Shown: positions 20,105-32,450, numbered from the stretch's first letter. The stretch: 64,000 nt of DNA from Hysterangium stoloniferum (GCA_015178975.1 WHVD01000096.1:248001-312000); one strand, 5' to 3'. Notes: generated by a model from the letters alone, not told the origin. Program-made: numbers and translations.

Positions 20105-21314
20105 ATCGGTTTCTGACAGTGGTCACCTCGTTCTCGACGTTAGGGGTGTTGGAAACTCCCTCAAACGCAACGTGAGAACAAGGATCTCCCTGAAAAGGCG
20201 TGGGACTGGATTCCATTGCGATTCGTCTCTCGATCTCCATCGTGTTCAGGAGTCGACGTGGCTGAGGTTGATGAAAGGGAGCACAGACCTCAATCCTCTT
20301 TTCTTGGAGGCATTCTATGACCTGCGTCCTCAAGTCCAGCGGAAAGTCCTCCAATATCACAGGACGGTTGAGAGAACATAGGAAATGAGTATCTGGAGAC
20401 CCATTTAGGTTGCGAACGAACGAATTAGTCGTGGAGATAGGCAAATCGGGGACCTGAATCGAGTCATTATAGGGGAGGAGTACCTCTAAAACCATCTTAT
20501 CGAGTCTTCTTTGATTTCGCTTCAGCCGACCCCTTAAGGTGAAATATGCGAACGGCAGATTTGGTGTGACTCTATTGAGAGACTCCTCCAACATGCGGAT
20601 GTACATGTACTGGTAGTCAACCTTAGGCACGACATGATCTCTGCCGAGCAGGAGATGCAGGATCTGCAACACATCATCATGCGTACGAAGTGCTTCAAGG
20701 AATAGAGAAAACACCTCCCACTTGAGGATCCTTCTTCCTCCTTCCGCAGCGGTAGTCACCTCGTTCGACCATTCGGGAATCGATCGGGTCAAGTCCTCAA
20801 GGTTCCCTGGTCGCGTGAATAAATCTCACACCGATAAGACCGCCTGGTAACGACCTAACCAAACAGTCACTGGTAAAATGGGATAATCTGTACTGTACTC
20901 CTCTACAAAGGGAGTAACCAGATCCTCGGAGATTCGATCGGTGTAATACATATCCCATTGTAAGTCAATGGGCTGAGCATAAATTATATGACCTCCGAGG
21001 AACTGCTTGAGAATAACCTGTCTCGGAGGGAACTTGAGAACGGGCATGGGTGCTCGACCAGGCTCAACATCGACTCCGGGGGCATTCAACTGCCTGGGTG
21101 ATGAGCGTTCTTCAGGTGGGTTGGGTGGAATGTTCGTTGACGATTCCGCTACTACTCCGGAAGGATCCTCCAGAGGAGTTGATCCTTGGAGAGTCGACGA
21201 AGACTTCCTCAAGGTGACATTACGGGGTGGTTCCAAATTAGCAGATTTCTGACGAGGCATGGAGCTACTCGGAGCTGATGAAGACCTAGGTGTTTGGTTC
21301 TTGCCCATAGTCAT
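20105..21314 (-). pseudogene. gag: Gag N-terminal part of element X
   Basis: It starts at 21,314 with MTMGKNQTPRSSSAPSSSM, nearly identical to Y Gag. One in-frame TGA (about 20,825) replaces an Arg codon: Y has GCG CGA where X has GTG TGA, two CpG-to-TpG changes side by side. It ends at 20,105 in ...TTVRNR, exactly where the inverted segment at 15,752 resumes (RSVASKG). The leader and primer site (GTGGTGATCCGG after the LTR) match Y. Confidence 0.8.
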
Positions 21315-21391
21315 TCGCGTGTTCAGGTTTTAGTAGTCCAATAATAAGATCTTTCTTCGTAGAAAAAGAACGGTCCGGCCCGGATCACCAC

Positions 21392-22033
21392 TGTGAAGAG
21401 TCGGTAGATTCTGACCGTTCAATATACAAAGTATAGTGTTTTATTCAACTACTATTGTTAAGTATTGACCGTCCTGTACAATACTGTAGATTACTAGACT
21501 GATAGTACTAGTAAAGAGACGCACTACACGTCACAAGAGCAACTGCACAGTTGCTCGTGACAATAAGGACTGGAGGAAAGAAGAGTTGACCTTTACGGTA
21601 CAACTTGTAACTAGAAGTAAGAAAGATAGTCAGCAAAAGACTGAATATCAGAGGTAGAGATATAGCAGCGCGAATCGACTAGAGTGTCGATGAGCGCAAA
21701 GACTTGAGAATGGGACTCGACCTTCACGGTTCGAGTCCAAAGATTACTATTACGCAAGAAGTTGCTACCTTTATAAGCAGCTGAGACTTCACCCTTGACA
21801 CCTCTCACTATTCGACGTCGGGGTCGTTACGAGATGGTGTCTGCTGGGTAAAAAGTGTCTATCGTTTGGCGCCGAGAGTGCCCATAGGTATACACAAGAC
21901 TTCGAACTAAGAAATATGGGTATGCTCGAAGGATATAGGGAATTAAAGAAAAGAAATAGAAACTAGATAATATAGTACTATAATATGCATATTAATCCAC
22001 TGTCCAATTATGCATATATGCATACCCTTCACA
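21392..22033 (-). repeat. 5' LTR of element X, family A
   Basis: A 642-bp LTR leading on the minus strand into the X primer site and gag. Its right edge (CTTCACA at 22,033) is the outer boundary of the repeat cluster, 244 bp from the RAD2 start codon. It contains GAGCAACTGCACAGTTGCTC and the strong hairpin near 21,713-21,740 with a GGTTCGAGTCC arm. Confidence 0.85.
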
Positions 22034-22277
22034 GTAGCGGTGGAGCCCACTGTAAGAATATAAGATGAGTTTTCATGTGGGTGAAGGGGTGACAGCCCTT
22101 AACTAGAATACAACTGTATACACAATTAGCCGAGCGTCGACAACGTGCAACACCATGACTTCTAACACTTTCTCATGGCAGTGTGCCTCCAAAGCGCGTC
22201 TATAGACGTCCACATGGACCTACACCGATCCACTCATTTGTCTAACGTTCATCTTACAGTATATGTAGACATCGACA

Positions 22278-25200
22278 ATGGGTGTAAAACAACTATGGAC
22301 GCTCCTCACTCCAGTCGGTCGACCAGTCCTGTAAGTCTAGCCCTGCTTGCCACCACTGGGCATTTATTCACCGTGTCTCAGTCTCGAAACAATGGAGGGC
22401 AAAACGATGGCTATAGATTCAAGCATTTGGTTGTATCAGTTTCAGGCTACTATGCGTGACAAAGACGGGCGTGCACTCGTCAACGCGCACGTCTTGGGTT
22501 TTCTCAGGCGGATATGCAAGCTGCTATTCTACGGTATCAAGCCTGTATTTGTATTTGATGGTGGCGCGCCTGCGCTGAAGAGAATAACGATCGTGAGTGT
22601 GTGATTCTAGGAGAAATAGCTATTTTTCATTATACCTCGCAAGACCGAGCGAAGAAGGAAGAAGGCCGGCGCAACTGATAGCCATGCCAAAATCGCAGAG
22701 AAGCTGCTAGCTGCTCATATGAGACGCGAAGCGATTAATCAAGTCGAAAAAGAAAAAAAGACAACATCTGCAGGGTAGTACATGTATTTCTTGAACTCCG
22801 CCTTTACAATTTGCTCAAAACTATTACAGTCCTCCAAGCACAACACAAGCCCCCGTCATACTCGACGAGAACACCATATACCTCGAAGACCTGATTAATG
22901 ATACACCCCACTCAACACCTTCCAAGGTAAAGAACAAAGGTAAAAGAAAGGAAACAGAAAAGAACTCCACCAAAACCCCCGACTCCGCCAGCAAAAGAGC
23001 CAAATTTCACGACCACGACCCCTACCGCCTCCCCGATGTTGATCTTGCCACTATCTCCCAACCTACGTCTACCATCGCTCCCGACCCCCGTCTGGCAACT
23101 GAAGAAGAACTCCGCGTCTTCATTGACGCCATGCGCCCCGAGGACTTCGATGTCTCCTCTTCTGCGTTCCGTGAACTCCCCACCGAAGTTCAATATGAAA
23201 TCATTGGTGACCTACGTCTCAAATCCCGCCAGACCTCTTACAAGCGTCTCCAGACCATGCTTCAGAACTCGCGGACCCCGCTCGACTTCAGCAGAGCACA
23301 GATACGCAATCTGCAGCAACGTAATACGCTGACGCAACAGCTGCTTGTCACGACGGATACAATCGGAAAGGCCGGAGTTGTCATTCCAGTGAGGATCGCC
23401 AGCGAGCGGAATAAGGAGTATGTTCTTGTGAAGAACGATAATGAGGAGGGTGGGTGGGTGTTAGGGATTAAGGACGAGGGGACACAGGCTAAGCCTATTC
23501 TTATTGACGAGGATCGTCACACTTCGGACGATGACGATAGCGATCTGGCGATGGAAGAAACATCAACGTGGGTGATAGCGGTATCCTCTCTTCAAACCAA
23601 TTGTTTCATGGAACCCTCAGACCAGGAAATGTTACGTATGACCCCGACTTACGGGAATATCAAGGTCGTATGGCTCTTGCAGCTGTGGCAGAACGTCATG
23701 CACCAAAGAAAGCGAAACATGGCGAGATGCCACTTTTTGTTGATGAAGACGCAGAACTCCAGATTGCCCTTCAAGAATCTCTAGAGCAACAAGAAGAAGA
23801 AGCACTCCGGCAAGTTCTCGAAGCATCCACAAAAGACACAATATCTGATGCACTCCAAACTCATACTTCTCCCGCCGACGACTACGACGATGATCTATAT
23901 GTCCCTAGCTCATCAAGACTGGACACCGCACTTTCGTTTGCTAACACGACACCTAATCGGCGCAGTACTTTATCCATGTTTGGTACACCGACGTTCCTGT
24001 TATCAGGAGGATCTGCCAGGGCCGCTTCTGACCCTAATGAGGAAGACGATGATATGGATATGGAAGAGGTAGTTGTTCCGCACATGCCTTCAAATGCTGA
24101 GGTTGTCGCGCCACTATTGGTAGAGTCGGACGATGACATGGAGGCGATCGAGATTCTTTCCAACGTGGCTCATAAACAACCGAGCTTGAGTGGATCAGAC
24201 AGAGAAGAGGGTGATATGGTGAAAGTTGCCACCGTCACCACCTCAGAATCGAATAAAACATCTGCTGCAAAAGTTTGGACAGAGAAAGCATCCGAGCTTG
24301 CTGCTGACACTCCCATTCAACCTCTGGTTCATGATGACGACGACGGCGACAACCTTTACGTTATACCATCTCGTCCTGCATTGCCCGTTTCAAAATCGCC
24401 CTCCCCACCGAGAGAGTTGCAAGCGGAGCAACTTGCTATTCAACAGTCTCCGGAACTAGTGCCTACTGTCCATACATTTCCTCTTCCTATCGTTTCTATG
24501 CCTGGTCCTACACCTTCAAACCAACCGACCGGGGAAGAGATCACCGAGGATGAGTTCCCCATTGAATGGGAACGCTATTCATCTTCGACATCCGGTCTAT
24601 CAAGTAAACCTCCTCACTTTGCACACGACGATGCGGAAGAGTGGGATGCCGCTCAAGAAATGGATGTCGTAGCCGAAGAAGGGGACTTTGTTGAGTTTAT
24701 TTCACAAGTGAAAGGACAAGATTTGGAAGCCGCTCGAAGAGAGATTGATAGCGAGATTCGTGAGTTGAATAAGCAGAAGAAAGTTGCGATGAGAGATTCA
24801 GAGGATGTTACTCAGCAGATGATTTCGCAGATAATGGTATGGTATCGTAACTTACTGATACTCCTGTTCGTTCGATGCTGACATCGCATAGTTAATGTTA
24901 AGATTATTCGGCATACCTTACATCACAGCTCCGATGGAAGCCGAGGCTCAATGTGCAGCGCTGGTATCTCTCGGCCTTGTAGAGGGCATAATCACTGACG
25001 ATTCAGACGTTTTCCTCTTTGGAGGGCAACGCGTCTTCAAAAACATGTTTAATCAGTCGAAGACAGTGGAGTGCTTTCTCCTCAGCGATTTGGCACGAGA
25101 GCTCGGTCTGGACCGTGACAAACTTGTGCGATTAACGTACTTGCTGGGGAGCGACTATGTGGACGGGCTTTCCGGGGTGGGGCCAGTGGTAGCTATGGAA

Positions 25201-26257
25201 CTACTGAAGGAGTTCCCTGGGGAGGATGGATTGCACAAATTTAGGGGGTGGTGGCGAAAGGTTCAAAGCGGGAAGGACACAGCGATAGATACTCAATCTG
25301 CTTTTAGAAAACGATTCGTGAGTAATTGTTCTACGGCTTACGAACGATAATTGAGAGAGTCTTCTTTAGAAGAAAAGATTCAAGGATTTATATCTCCCCG
25401 AGGAGTGGCCAAACCCCGCCGTAGTGAGTTATTTTACCACGAAATCGGATAGTTCTAGAAAAATATGTTAGCGGGATGCATATTATCACCCAGCGGTCGA
25501 TGAATCTGAAGAACCATTCAAATGGGGTTTACCTGATCTTGATGCCCTTCATCAGTAATGCACCTGTCATTATAATGGTCTGCGACACGGGCTGACCTAT
25601 GACTAGATTCTTCCAGGATGAACTTAGCTGGTCCCAAAGTAAAGTGGACGATCTACTGGTACCCATTATTCGGAAGATGGGTCAAAGAGGGCAGGTATGT
25701 AGTTCATTGTCGGTAATCTGGATCATTTTTCAAACAGAATCGTTCAGGCTGCTGCTACAAATCGGCAAGGGACTCTAGATTGTTTCTTTAATGCATCTCT
25801 CGGGAATGGGACGTATGCACCGAGACGACGCCAGGCCTACTCTTCAAAGCGACTGCAACAAGTTGTTGCAGATTTCCGAGCATCACAAAGGAATAATGGT
25901 TCTGCAACTGTAAGCGATGCCGGAGAAGAAATACCTGCAGTTGCAACAAAGAAACGGAAGGGGAAGGAGAAGGAGAAACAAGCGAGTTCATCTAAGCGAG
26001 ACAGAGGAGGGGATGTACAAGCTATTCGAAGCAAGAAACGGAGAGCCCATGCATCGCCTATAGAAAGTGAACAGGACATGATAGATGAAGACGTTAGCCG
26101 CAGTGAAACACCGCCTCCACCTGCTCTTGCTGCGAAACTTCGTACAAGGTCAAGACCTAAATATAAAGTTGCGATAGCTGCAGAGGACGATGTAGATGGG
26201 ATAGAAAAGGACAGTAGTGAGGATGAATTTGTAGTGAAGCGACGACGGAAAGCATAA
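22278..26257 (+). CDS. RAD2: DNA repair endonuclease RAD2/XPG
   Basis: A ten-exon model: 22278-22330, 22382-22592, 22644-22774, 22830-23567, 23621-24837, 24893-25317, 25370-25423, 25472-25554, 25607-25694, 25748-26257 (3510 nt, 1169 aa; human XPG is of similar size). This FEN1-family structure-specific nuclease makes the 3' incision in nucleotide excision repair. The N-domain begins MGVKQLWTLLTPVGRPV, with MAIDSSIWLYQF and FVFDGGAPALK. A long acidic spacer follows. The I-domain has APMEAEAQCA and TDDSDVFLFGG (acidic metal ligands), then GSDYVDGLSGVGP. Near the start of exon 10, QGTLDCFF is a classic PCNA-binding box, followed by a Lys/Arg-rich nuclear tail. All key residues are present, so it should be functional. 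It starts 244 bp from an LTR. Confidence 0.9.
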
Positions 26258-26337
26258 TTAGTATATCACATAATTTTAATTCCTCGATAAGTTGATTTGT
26301 GATTGACAAATTAAATTGATTTTATATACAACACCCA

Positions 26338-26923
26338 TCAGTCGTCTTCTGAATCTACCTCGGGATTCGCCTGAATACTAGAGGTTGAGTATACCCACTG
26401 GGAAGATGATGAGATAGCCATGCCTTGTTCTCTTCTAATCCGCCCAATTCCTTCACCAAGCCATTAAATGGATACTCTCTCGGAATAGCTGGTCGCTCCG
26501 GGACATTCTTGTATACAACGTAACCAAACCCAATAAATGCTAAAGTAGCCAATGTGAATTGACGAAGAGCAACACTTGGTTCAACTGCAGGAGGTGCGTC
26601 AGGAGTCCACATGTTAAGGGCGTCATCCTCTTCATGAATCTAGTAACAATACACGTTCAGAGTCAGAATGCGAGGAATAATACGACATTCTATAGCAAAC
26701 TCACAGCTTCACCATAATTTCTACGCATTTGCAAGTCCCACCAGCCCTTTGCTGGTCGCAGTTGTGTAGATATGTATGGTAACTGAGGATAATCTCCAAG
26801 TTGATGATCTTTCTCTTCCCGTTTATACTCTACAGGAGTTGCATAATGTCGTACAAGTGATAGCTTGGTGGACCGGCGGCACCGAATGAAGTTTAGCACT
26901 GGATGAGCCAGTGAACGACACAT
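26338..26923 (-). CDS. Mitochondrial complex I subunit, NDUFB8-like
   Basis: Exons 26923-26705 and 26639-26424, then probably 26370-26338; 155 aa. The N-terminus is basic and fits a mitochondrial presequence (MCRSLAHPVLNFIRCRRSTK). The body has PAKGWWDLQMRRNYGE and HEEDDALNMWTPD, and one membrane segment (LATLAFIGFGYVVY), as in NDUFB8 (ASHI), an accessory subunit of the complex I membrane arm. The last intron would use a GC donor (AAG|GCATGG) and give the acidic tail ANPEVDSEDD. Without it the frame runs to 26,355 with a less typical tail. It converges on RAD2 with only 80 bp between. Confidence 0.8.
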
Positions 26924-27485
26924 GGTATGAGGTTACCTTAAGTTGCGGATGACCGTGGATGACTAAGCAGAGCTGATTTTTCGGGGCTTGTGAAGACACA
27001 CACTACGCATCCGTCTCATTCACCCGCGATGGTCAATCAAGGACGAAGCTAGTTCCACAGCTCGAGCTCAATTTTTATCCAAAGCCACTAAAACCAAGAG
27101 TAAAAACAGCTTTGTCTACTTTAAGTGGTTTAGCACATGTCACGGACTGTCTTTGTTGTCCACACGGTATCTGATTGGGGACCGATCAGCCCCTTTATGA
27201 TGGAAATAATTCCTTGCATCAAACACAAAAACCCATGTGTAGTTATTACCCTTTGTCGTGTCAATTGTGGGTCTTGTGGCATGTCATGTCATGAACATAC
27301 CTCCCCCTTAGTATAAGCTGTATGCATCCAGGACATCACATCCACATTCTACACAACACTATGTGAGTTTATTGCATCCATATTCTTGGATGCAATCATT
27401 TAAGTATGCCAATGCCCTAGGGCACTTTATCATCCAAATCCAAGTATTCTCAGTATAACAGTGATCAGGTACTTGCTGGATGATA
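26924..27485. other. Intergenic; no gene seen
   Basis: The promoter of the minus-strand NDUFB8-like gene must lie at the left end. Further right there is a short perfect hairpin (TTGCATCCA, then TTGGATGCAA, about 27,372-27,395) and AT-rich sequence up to the TA that flanks the Tc1 element at 27,486. No ORF or RNA gene can be supported. Confidence 0.5.
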
Positions 27486-27683
27486 CAGTGAGGGACAAAA
27501 CCCTTCCAAAGATTTTTAGTTGTGCAAAGATTCTTGAATAACTCAAGAACCACTGTAGATACAGACCTGAAATTTGGTGGTTAGTTAGGTCTACATGTTA
27601 TCTACATGCTCTTAAAATATTATGACATAAGTATTAGTATTTCCCATGCTATAATAAAATAATAATAAAATCACATTGGAAGG

Positions 27684-28803
27684 TGTGAAGAGTCGATAGA
27701 TTCTGACCGCTTGATGTATGAGGAATAGTATTTATTCAACTACTATTATTAAGTATTGACCATCCTGTACAATACTGTAGATTACTAGACTGATAGTACT
27801 AGTAAAGAGACACACTACACGTCACAAGAGCAACTGTACAGTTGCTCGTGACGATAAGGACTGGAGAAAAGAAGAGTTGACCTCTACGGTACAACTTGTA
27901 GCTAGAAGTAAGAAAGATAATCAGCAAAAGACTGAATATCAGAGGTAGAGATATAGCAGCGCGAATCGACTAGAGTGTCGATGAGCACAAAGACTTGAGA
28001 GTGGGACTCGACCTTCGCGGTTCGAGTCCAAAGATTATTAGTACGCAAGAAGTTGCTACCTTTATAAGTGTGAAGAGTGGCGGAAGTTCTGACCATTCTA
28101 TATACGAAGAAATGAGTAGAAAGGAAGGATATTGACCTATTCGGTGCAATATAAGAGAAAGTGAGAGAAAGAGTACAAGATGACAAAGGAGTCAACGAGT
28201 GCGATGGTTCGAGTGGAGGCCTTGACTATTACAGTTCGAGGCTAGAAGTGTTAGATAGTTCAGATACTGCTACTTATGTAGTAGCTGACACGTTACCCTG
28301 ATCACCGCTTGTAGTAGACCTAGTTTGTGTCTTACGAGTGGTGGTTCTTGGGTTAAAGTGTGTCTGAGTTCTAATTGGTGCTGAGTGCACCCACAAGTAT
28401 ACACAATGCTTCGAACTAATGAAATATGCAATATTCGAAGAATATGAAAGATAGAAAAATATGAATAAAATATGTAAAATATAGATGAAATAAAAGGAGT
28501 GTTTTACCACAATGATACTGTGGTAAAAGCATACTCCTCACAATAAGTAGCTGAGACGTTACCCTTGACACCTCTTGCTATTCGACGTCTGAGTCGTTAC
28601 GAGGTGGTGTCTGCTGGGTAAAAAGTGTCTGTCTTTTGGCGCCGAGAGCGCCCATAGGTATACACAAGACTTCAAACTAAGAAATACGGGTATGCTCGAA
28701 AGATATAGAGAATTAAGGAAAAGGAATAGAAACTAGGTAATAAAGTACTATAATATGTATATTATTCCACTGTCCAATCATGCATATATGCATACCCTTC
28801 ATA
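27684..28803 (-). repeat. Solo LTR, family A, in the Tc1-a left arm
   Basis: It is flanked by GAAGG (27,679-27,683 and 28,804-28,808). The end reads CCCTTCATA instead of CCCTTCACA, a point change. It is split at 28,079 by a family B LTR; without that it is about 651 bp. Its inner hairpin near 28,004 is fully paired (GGACTCG with CGAGTCC). Confidence 0.85.
28079..28542 (-). repeat. Solo LTR, family B, nested in a family A LTR
   Basis: 464 bp, TGTGAAGAGTGG ... ACTCCTCACA, flanked by ATAAG (28,074-28,078 and 28,543-28,547). It is the innermost of three levels: Tc1-a, then LTR A, then LTR B. Confidence 0.9.
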
Positions 28804-30064
28804 GAAGGGTTTTGTCCCAGTCACATGCTCAGCACAAAACATTATTGATTATATGTAAAGAAGTGCAAATAAAAATCATGTGACCTGTCAAAATTAGATA
28901 TATATATAGCTGTTTACTTTCTAGTTCGACAAAATCCCCCCAACTCAACATTCTACACTATGAAAGCTCTTACTCCTCCTCAGATTAGCTACATTTTCAT
29001 TTTGCTCAATAAGGGCAAGTCTGCTTCTCAGATCTCTGCAATCACTGGCAGAGGTCAATTTACCATATCCAGAATTCACTTTACCCATTGCCCATCACTT
29101 GCCAAAGCACCTGGTGGCCATCCATGCAAGCTTTCTCCCTCAGATATTCATTATTCCCTCTAACAAATCACTTCTCAGAAGGCAGAACATGCCACTGAGG
29201 TCACCAAAATCCTTCAAAATATGACTGGAAAGTCCATTTCAGTGAAGACTTTTCATAGAGCACTCAAGAAAGCTAGAATGAGAGCTGTGGTGAAGAGAAA
29301 AAGGCCTTTACTCACTAAGAGATATAGGAAGGCAAGAATGGGCTTTGCTCTAGGACACAAGGACTGGACTGTGGATGATTGGAAGAGGTTTGTTTGGTTA
29401 GATGAGACAAAAATCAATTGTTTGGGGTCAGATGGGAGGAAGTAGGTATGGAAAAGGGCAGGAGAGGGGCTCAGTGATAGGGTGGTTGAGGGTACAGTCA
29501 AGTTTGAAGGAGGAAATCTGATGTTGTGAAGCTGTGGGAAGGGCTGGAATATTCCACCAAAATTGATGGAAGGATGGATGCTGACCTTTATGTTAGCATT
29601 CTGGAAGATGAACTTCAAGCAATCATGAAGTATTATAGCAAGAACACAGAAGATGTGGTCTTTCAGCAAGATAATGATCCCAAACACAAGAGCAAGAAGG
29701 CCACCAATTGGTTTAAAGATAATGGATTTGTGGTCATGGTATGACCACCTCAGTCTGCTGACCTTATCTAATTGAACACCTCTGGTATTACCTCAAAAAG
29801 AGGCTGGGAGAGTATGAAGTGGCACCCAAGAGTATTCATAAGTTGTGGGAGAGGTTGTTACGACCGGACAATCCTGCTGGACTCCGGGCACTAACCCATA
29901 TGCCCCCACGTGCTACAAGCACCAATTGTCTGTTTATAGGATTTCCCACCCAGACTCCATTACATCAAGACTAGTTACATTTGACCTCATTACGACACAT
30001 ATCAGTCACTGGACTTCCCCTGGACTCCATCTCTGTCTATGTCCATCTTCGTCCCATGCATCAG

Positions 30065-30538
30065 TGTGAAGAGTGGCGGAAGTTCTGACCATTCTATATA
30101 CGAAGAAATGAGTAGAAAGGAAGGATATTGACCTATTTGGTGCAATATAAGAGAAAGTGAGAGAAAGAGCACGAGATGACGAAGGAGTCAACGAGTGCAA
30201 TGGTTCGAGTGGAGGCCTCGACTGTTATAGTTCGAGGCCAGAAGTATTCAGTAGTTCAGATAATGCTACCTATGTGGTAGCTGACACGTTACCCTGATCA
30301 CCGCTCATAGTAGACCTAGTTTGTGTCTTATGAGTGGTGGTTCTTGGGTTAAAGTGTGTCTGAGTTCTAATTGGTGCTAAGTGCACCCACAAGTATACAC
30401 AATGCTTTGAACTAATGAAATATGCAATATTCGAAGAATATGAAAGATAGAAAAATATGAATAGAATATGTAAAATATAAATAAAATAAAAGGAGTGTTT
30501 TACCACAATGAAACTGTGGTAAAAGCATACTCCTCACA
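30065..30538 (-). repeat. Solo LTR, family B, in the Gypsy-1 solo LTR
   Basis: 474 bp with ATCAG on both sides (30,060-30,064 and 30,539-30,543). It is close to the copies at 9,974 and 28,079. Confidence 0.9.
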
Positions 30539-30698
30539 ATCAGTCACCGGACCCCACTTAGAATCCCGTCACCGCTCTAATCGAGCCCCATTCCCGTTTT
30601 AGTCAAATGACCTGTCACGATTTAGGACTCCGCTCCCACTCCATTTCCTATTATGGGTTAAGCTTTGTCACGATTCAGACTCCGCTCCGTTCCGTTCC

Positions 30699-31341
30699 TG
30701 TAAAGGGTATGCATATATGCATACCTGGACTAAGGAATAATAACTGGATTATAGTACTTTATTATTCACCTTTTATTTTCTTTCTTTATATTCTTTCTAT
30801 ATTTCAAGCACACCTTGATTTCGTAGTTCGAAGCTTTGTGTATACGTATGGGCGCTCTCGGCGCCAAAAGAGACAGACAACTTTTACCCAGCAGACACCA
30901 CCTCGTAACGACTCAGATGTCGAATAGCGAGAGGTGTCAAGGGTAGTATCTCAGCTACCATAAGGGTAGCATTCTCTAGTCTACTAATAGCCTTTTGGAC
31001 TCAAACCACTAAGGTCAAGTTCCGCTTTCAAGACTTTGCACTCGTCAACACCGTAGTCGACTCACGCTACTATTACTCTATCCTAAACACTCAGTCTTTA
31101 GCTGAGTATCTTACTTATTTCTAGCTACTAGTTGTACCGTAAAAGGTCAACTCATTATCTTACTGTTCTAAGCCGTCACGAGCAACTATACAGTTGCTCT
31201 TGAGGCATGCAGTGCATTCTTATACTAGTACTAACAGTCTAGTAGTCTATAGTATTGTACTGACGGTCAATACTCTCTAATAGTAGTTGAATAAACACTA
31301 TTCTTCGTATATTGAGCGGTCAGAATCCACCACTCTTCACA
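30699..31341 (+). repeat. Solo LTR, family A, in the Gypsy-1 solo LTR
   Basis: 643 bp, TGTAAAGGG ... CTCTTCACA, with GTTCC on both sides (30,694-30,698 and 31,342-31,346). It belongs to the same subgroup as 11,654 and 12,303-12,830, which also have TTTACA in place of TTCACA. Confidence 0.9.
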
Positions 31342-32289
31342 GTTCCATTCCTAACACCAATTTGGTATTTACTATTCCCGTTTTATGTTTTGTTAGTTTC
31401 GTTTTGTTATTACTGGATTTGGTATGTCATTTACTCCATGGTCTATATAAACTGGCAGATGTTGTACATACAATCCAGTCAGAAAATTAGCTTAGATTCC
31501 CCCCAGTAATCTAATAACATTTTCCACTCTAAAACCTTACTTGATTCACATCACTTGCACTAGTCAGAGCCCCGGGCTCCGGCACATCTATCTCTCTCAA
31601 CTATCTTGACTCACAACCCACGACCTCCGACTTACGACCATGACCCCCGACTTATGACCTACGACCCACAAACCCCTCCCAGACTCCCTGGGATCCCCGT
31701 CCGTCCGTTTGAAATTGGACAACACGATCTAGCGAGGGCACAGCCTACATATAAGCTGAAGCCAAGTCCTACCGGATATCCCGCGGGTTTCTCCAGAAAC
31801 CCGGCCTGTGTGTGTATCCTAACAGAGGTTTAGACAAAGTGAGAGAAGATCCCTGCCTCTACTTGTCAGAATTTGATAGAGAGTATGCCTAGAAGAGTTG
31901 AGGCTGTTTTGAAGGCCAAGGGAGGCTATACCAAGTACTAGATTGTTTGATTTGTGTTCTTTTTATACCAGGGACAAAGCTCTTCCAATGTAATTTTATT
32001 ATTAGTTTATTTATAGCATGGAAAATGCCAGTGCTTATGTCATAATATTTTAATGGCATATAGATAACATATAGACCTAACCAACCACCAAATTTCAGAT
32101 CTGTATCTACAGTGGTTCTTGAGTTATTCAAGAATCTTTGCACAACTAAAAATCATTGGAAGGGTTTTGTCCCTCACTGTATGTTATTTGTATCTGTTCT
32201 TATAATATCCCTTCCATATACAGACACTGGCAATATTGGTTTAGCCACTGCACCTGCTGCTGTGTGCTCAGATAACATATGGGGACTCT

Positions 32290-32450
32290 GTGTGAGAGGT
32301 ACTCTTCACAGATGAGAATGTAGCTATCTTGTCAGACTATTTCCTATATTTTTTCTTATTTTCTACTATTTTCTAAATTGTTTAATTCTCTGATCACATG
32401 CATTTATATTAGTTCAAAGATCTATGTATGCCTGTGGGTACATAGACCTT
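32290..32450 (+). repeat. Family C LTR fragment, decayed
   Basis: TGTGAGAGGTAC near 32,290 begins a sequence similar to the start of the family C LTR at 35,338 for roughly 150 bp, including the TAGTTCAAAGATCTATGTATG block. It then fades. The surrounding 32,182-32,515 has nothing else I can identify. Confidence 0.4.

Larger units (their letters stand above)
29856..31824 (+). repeat. Solo LTR of Gypsy-1, carrying two further LTRs
   Basis: TGTTACGACCGG ... TATCCTAACA with GAGGT on both sides (29,851-29,855 and 31,825-31,829). Subtracting the two inserted LTRs and their duplications leaves 842 bp, against 843 in the Gypsy-1 5' LTR. It has many TG/CA where the Gypsy-1 LTR has CG, so it is much older or more heavily methylated. 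It sits in the transposase gene of Tc1-a. Confidence 0.9.
28960..31941 (+). pseudogene. Tc1-a transposase, decayed and split
   Basis: It starts MKALTPPQISYIFILLNKGKSASQIS (helix-turn-helix). Catalytic landmarks remain: FVWLDETKIN, then VVFQQDNDPKHKSK, then a degraded SADL-IEHLW, fitting a Tc1-type DDE enzyme. Several stops and frameshifts occur (TAA at 29,162, TAG in the GRK-VWK motif at about 29,442, a shift near 29,520). The C-terminal part is split by the Gypsy-1 solo LTR and resumes after 31,829 with SMPRRVEAVLKAKGGYTKY. It cannot be functional. Confidence 0.8.
27486..32179 (+). mobile_element. Tc1/mariner DNA transposon Tc1-a, with nested LTR insertions
   Basis: Both ends read CAGTGAGGGACAAA inward and are flanked by TA (27,484-27,485 and 32,180-32,181). 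The terminal inverted repeats are long: about 190 bp on the left (27,486-27,683) is mirrored at about 31,978-32,179, including TTGAATAACTCAAGAACCAC. Inside is a decayed transposase. Two blocks of LTR sequence, 27,684-28,803 and 29,856-31,824, sit within it with their own target duplications. Without them the element is about 1.6 kb, normal for the superfamily. Confidence 0.85.

Noticed and set aside
31606..31833. Small frame across the end of the Gypsy-1 solo LTR
   Set aside because: It is the U5 part of the LTR with CG decay; equivalent frames in the other LTR copies are not conserved as protein.
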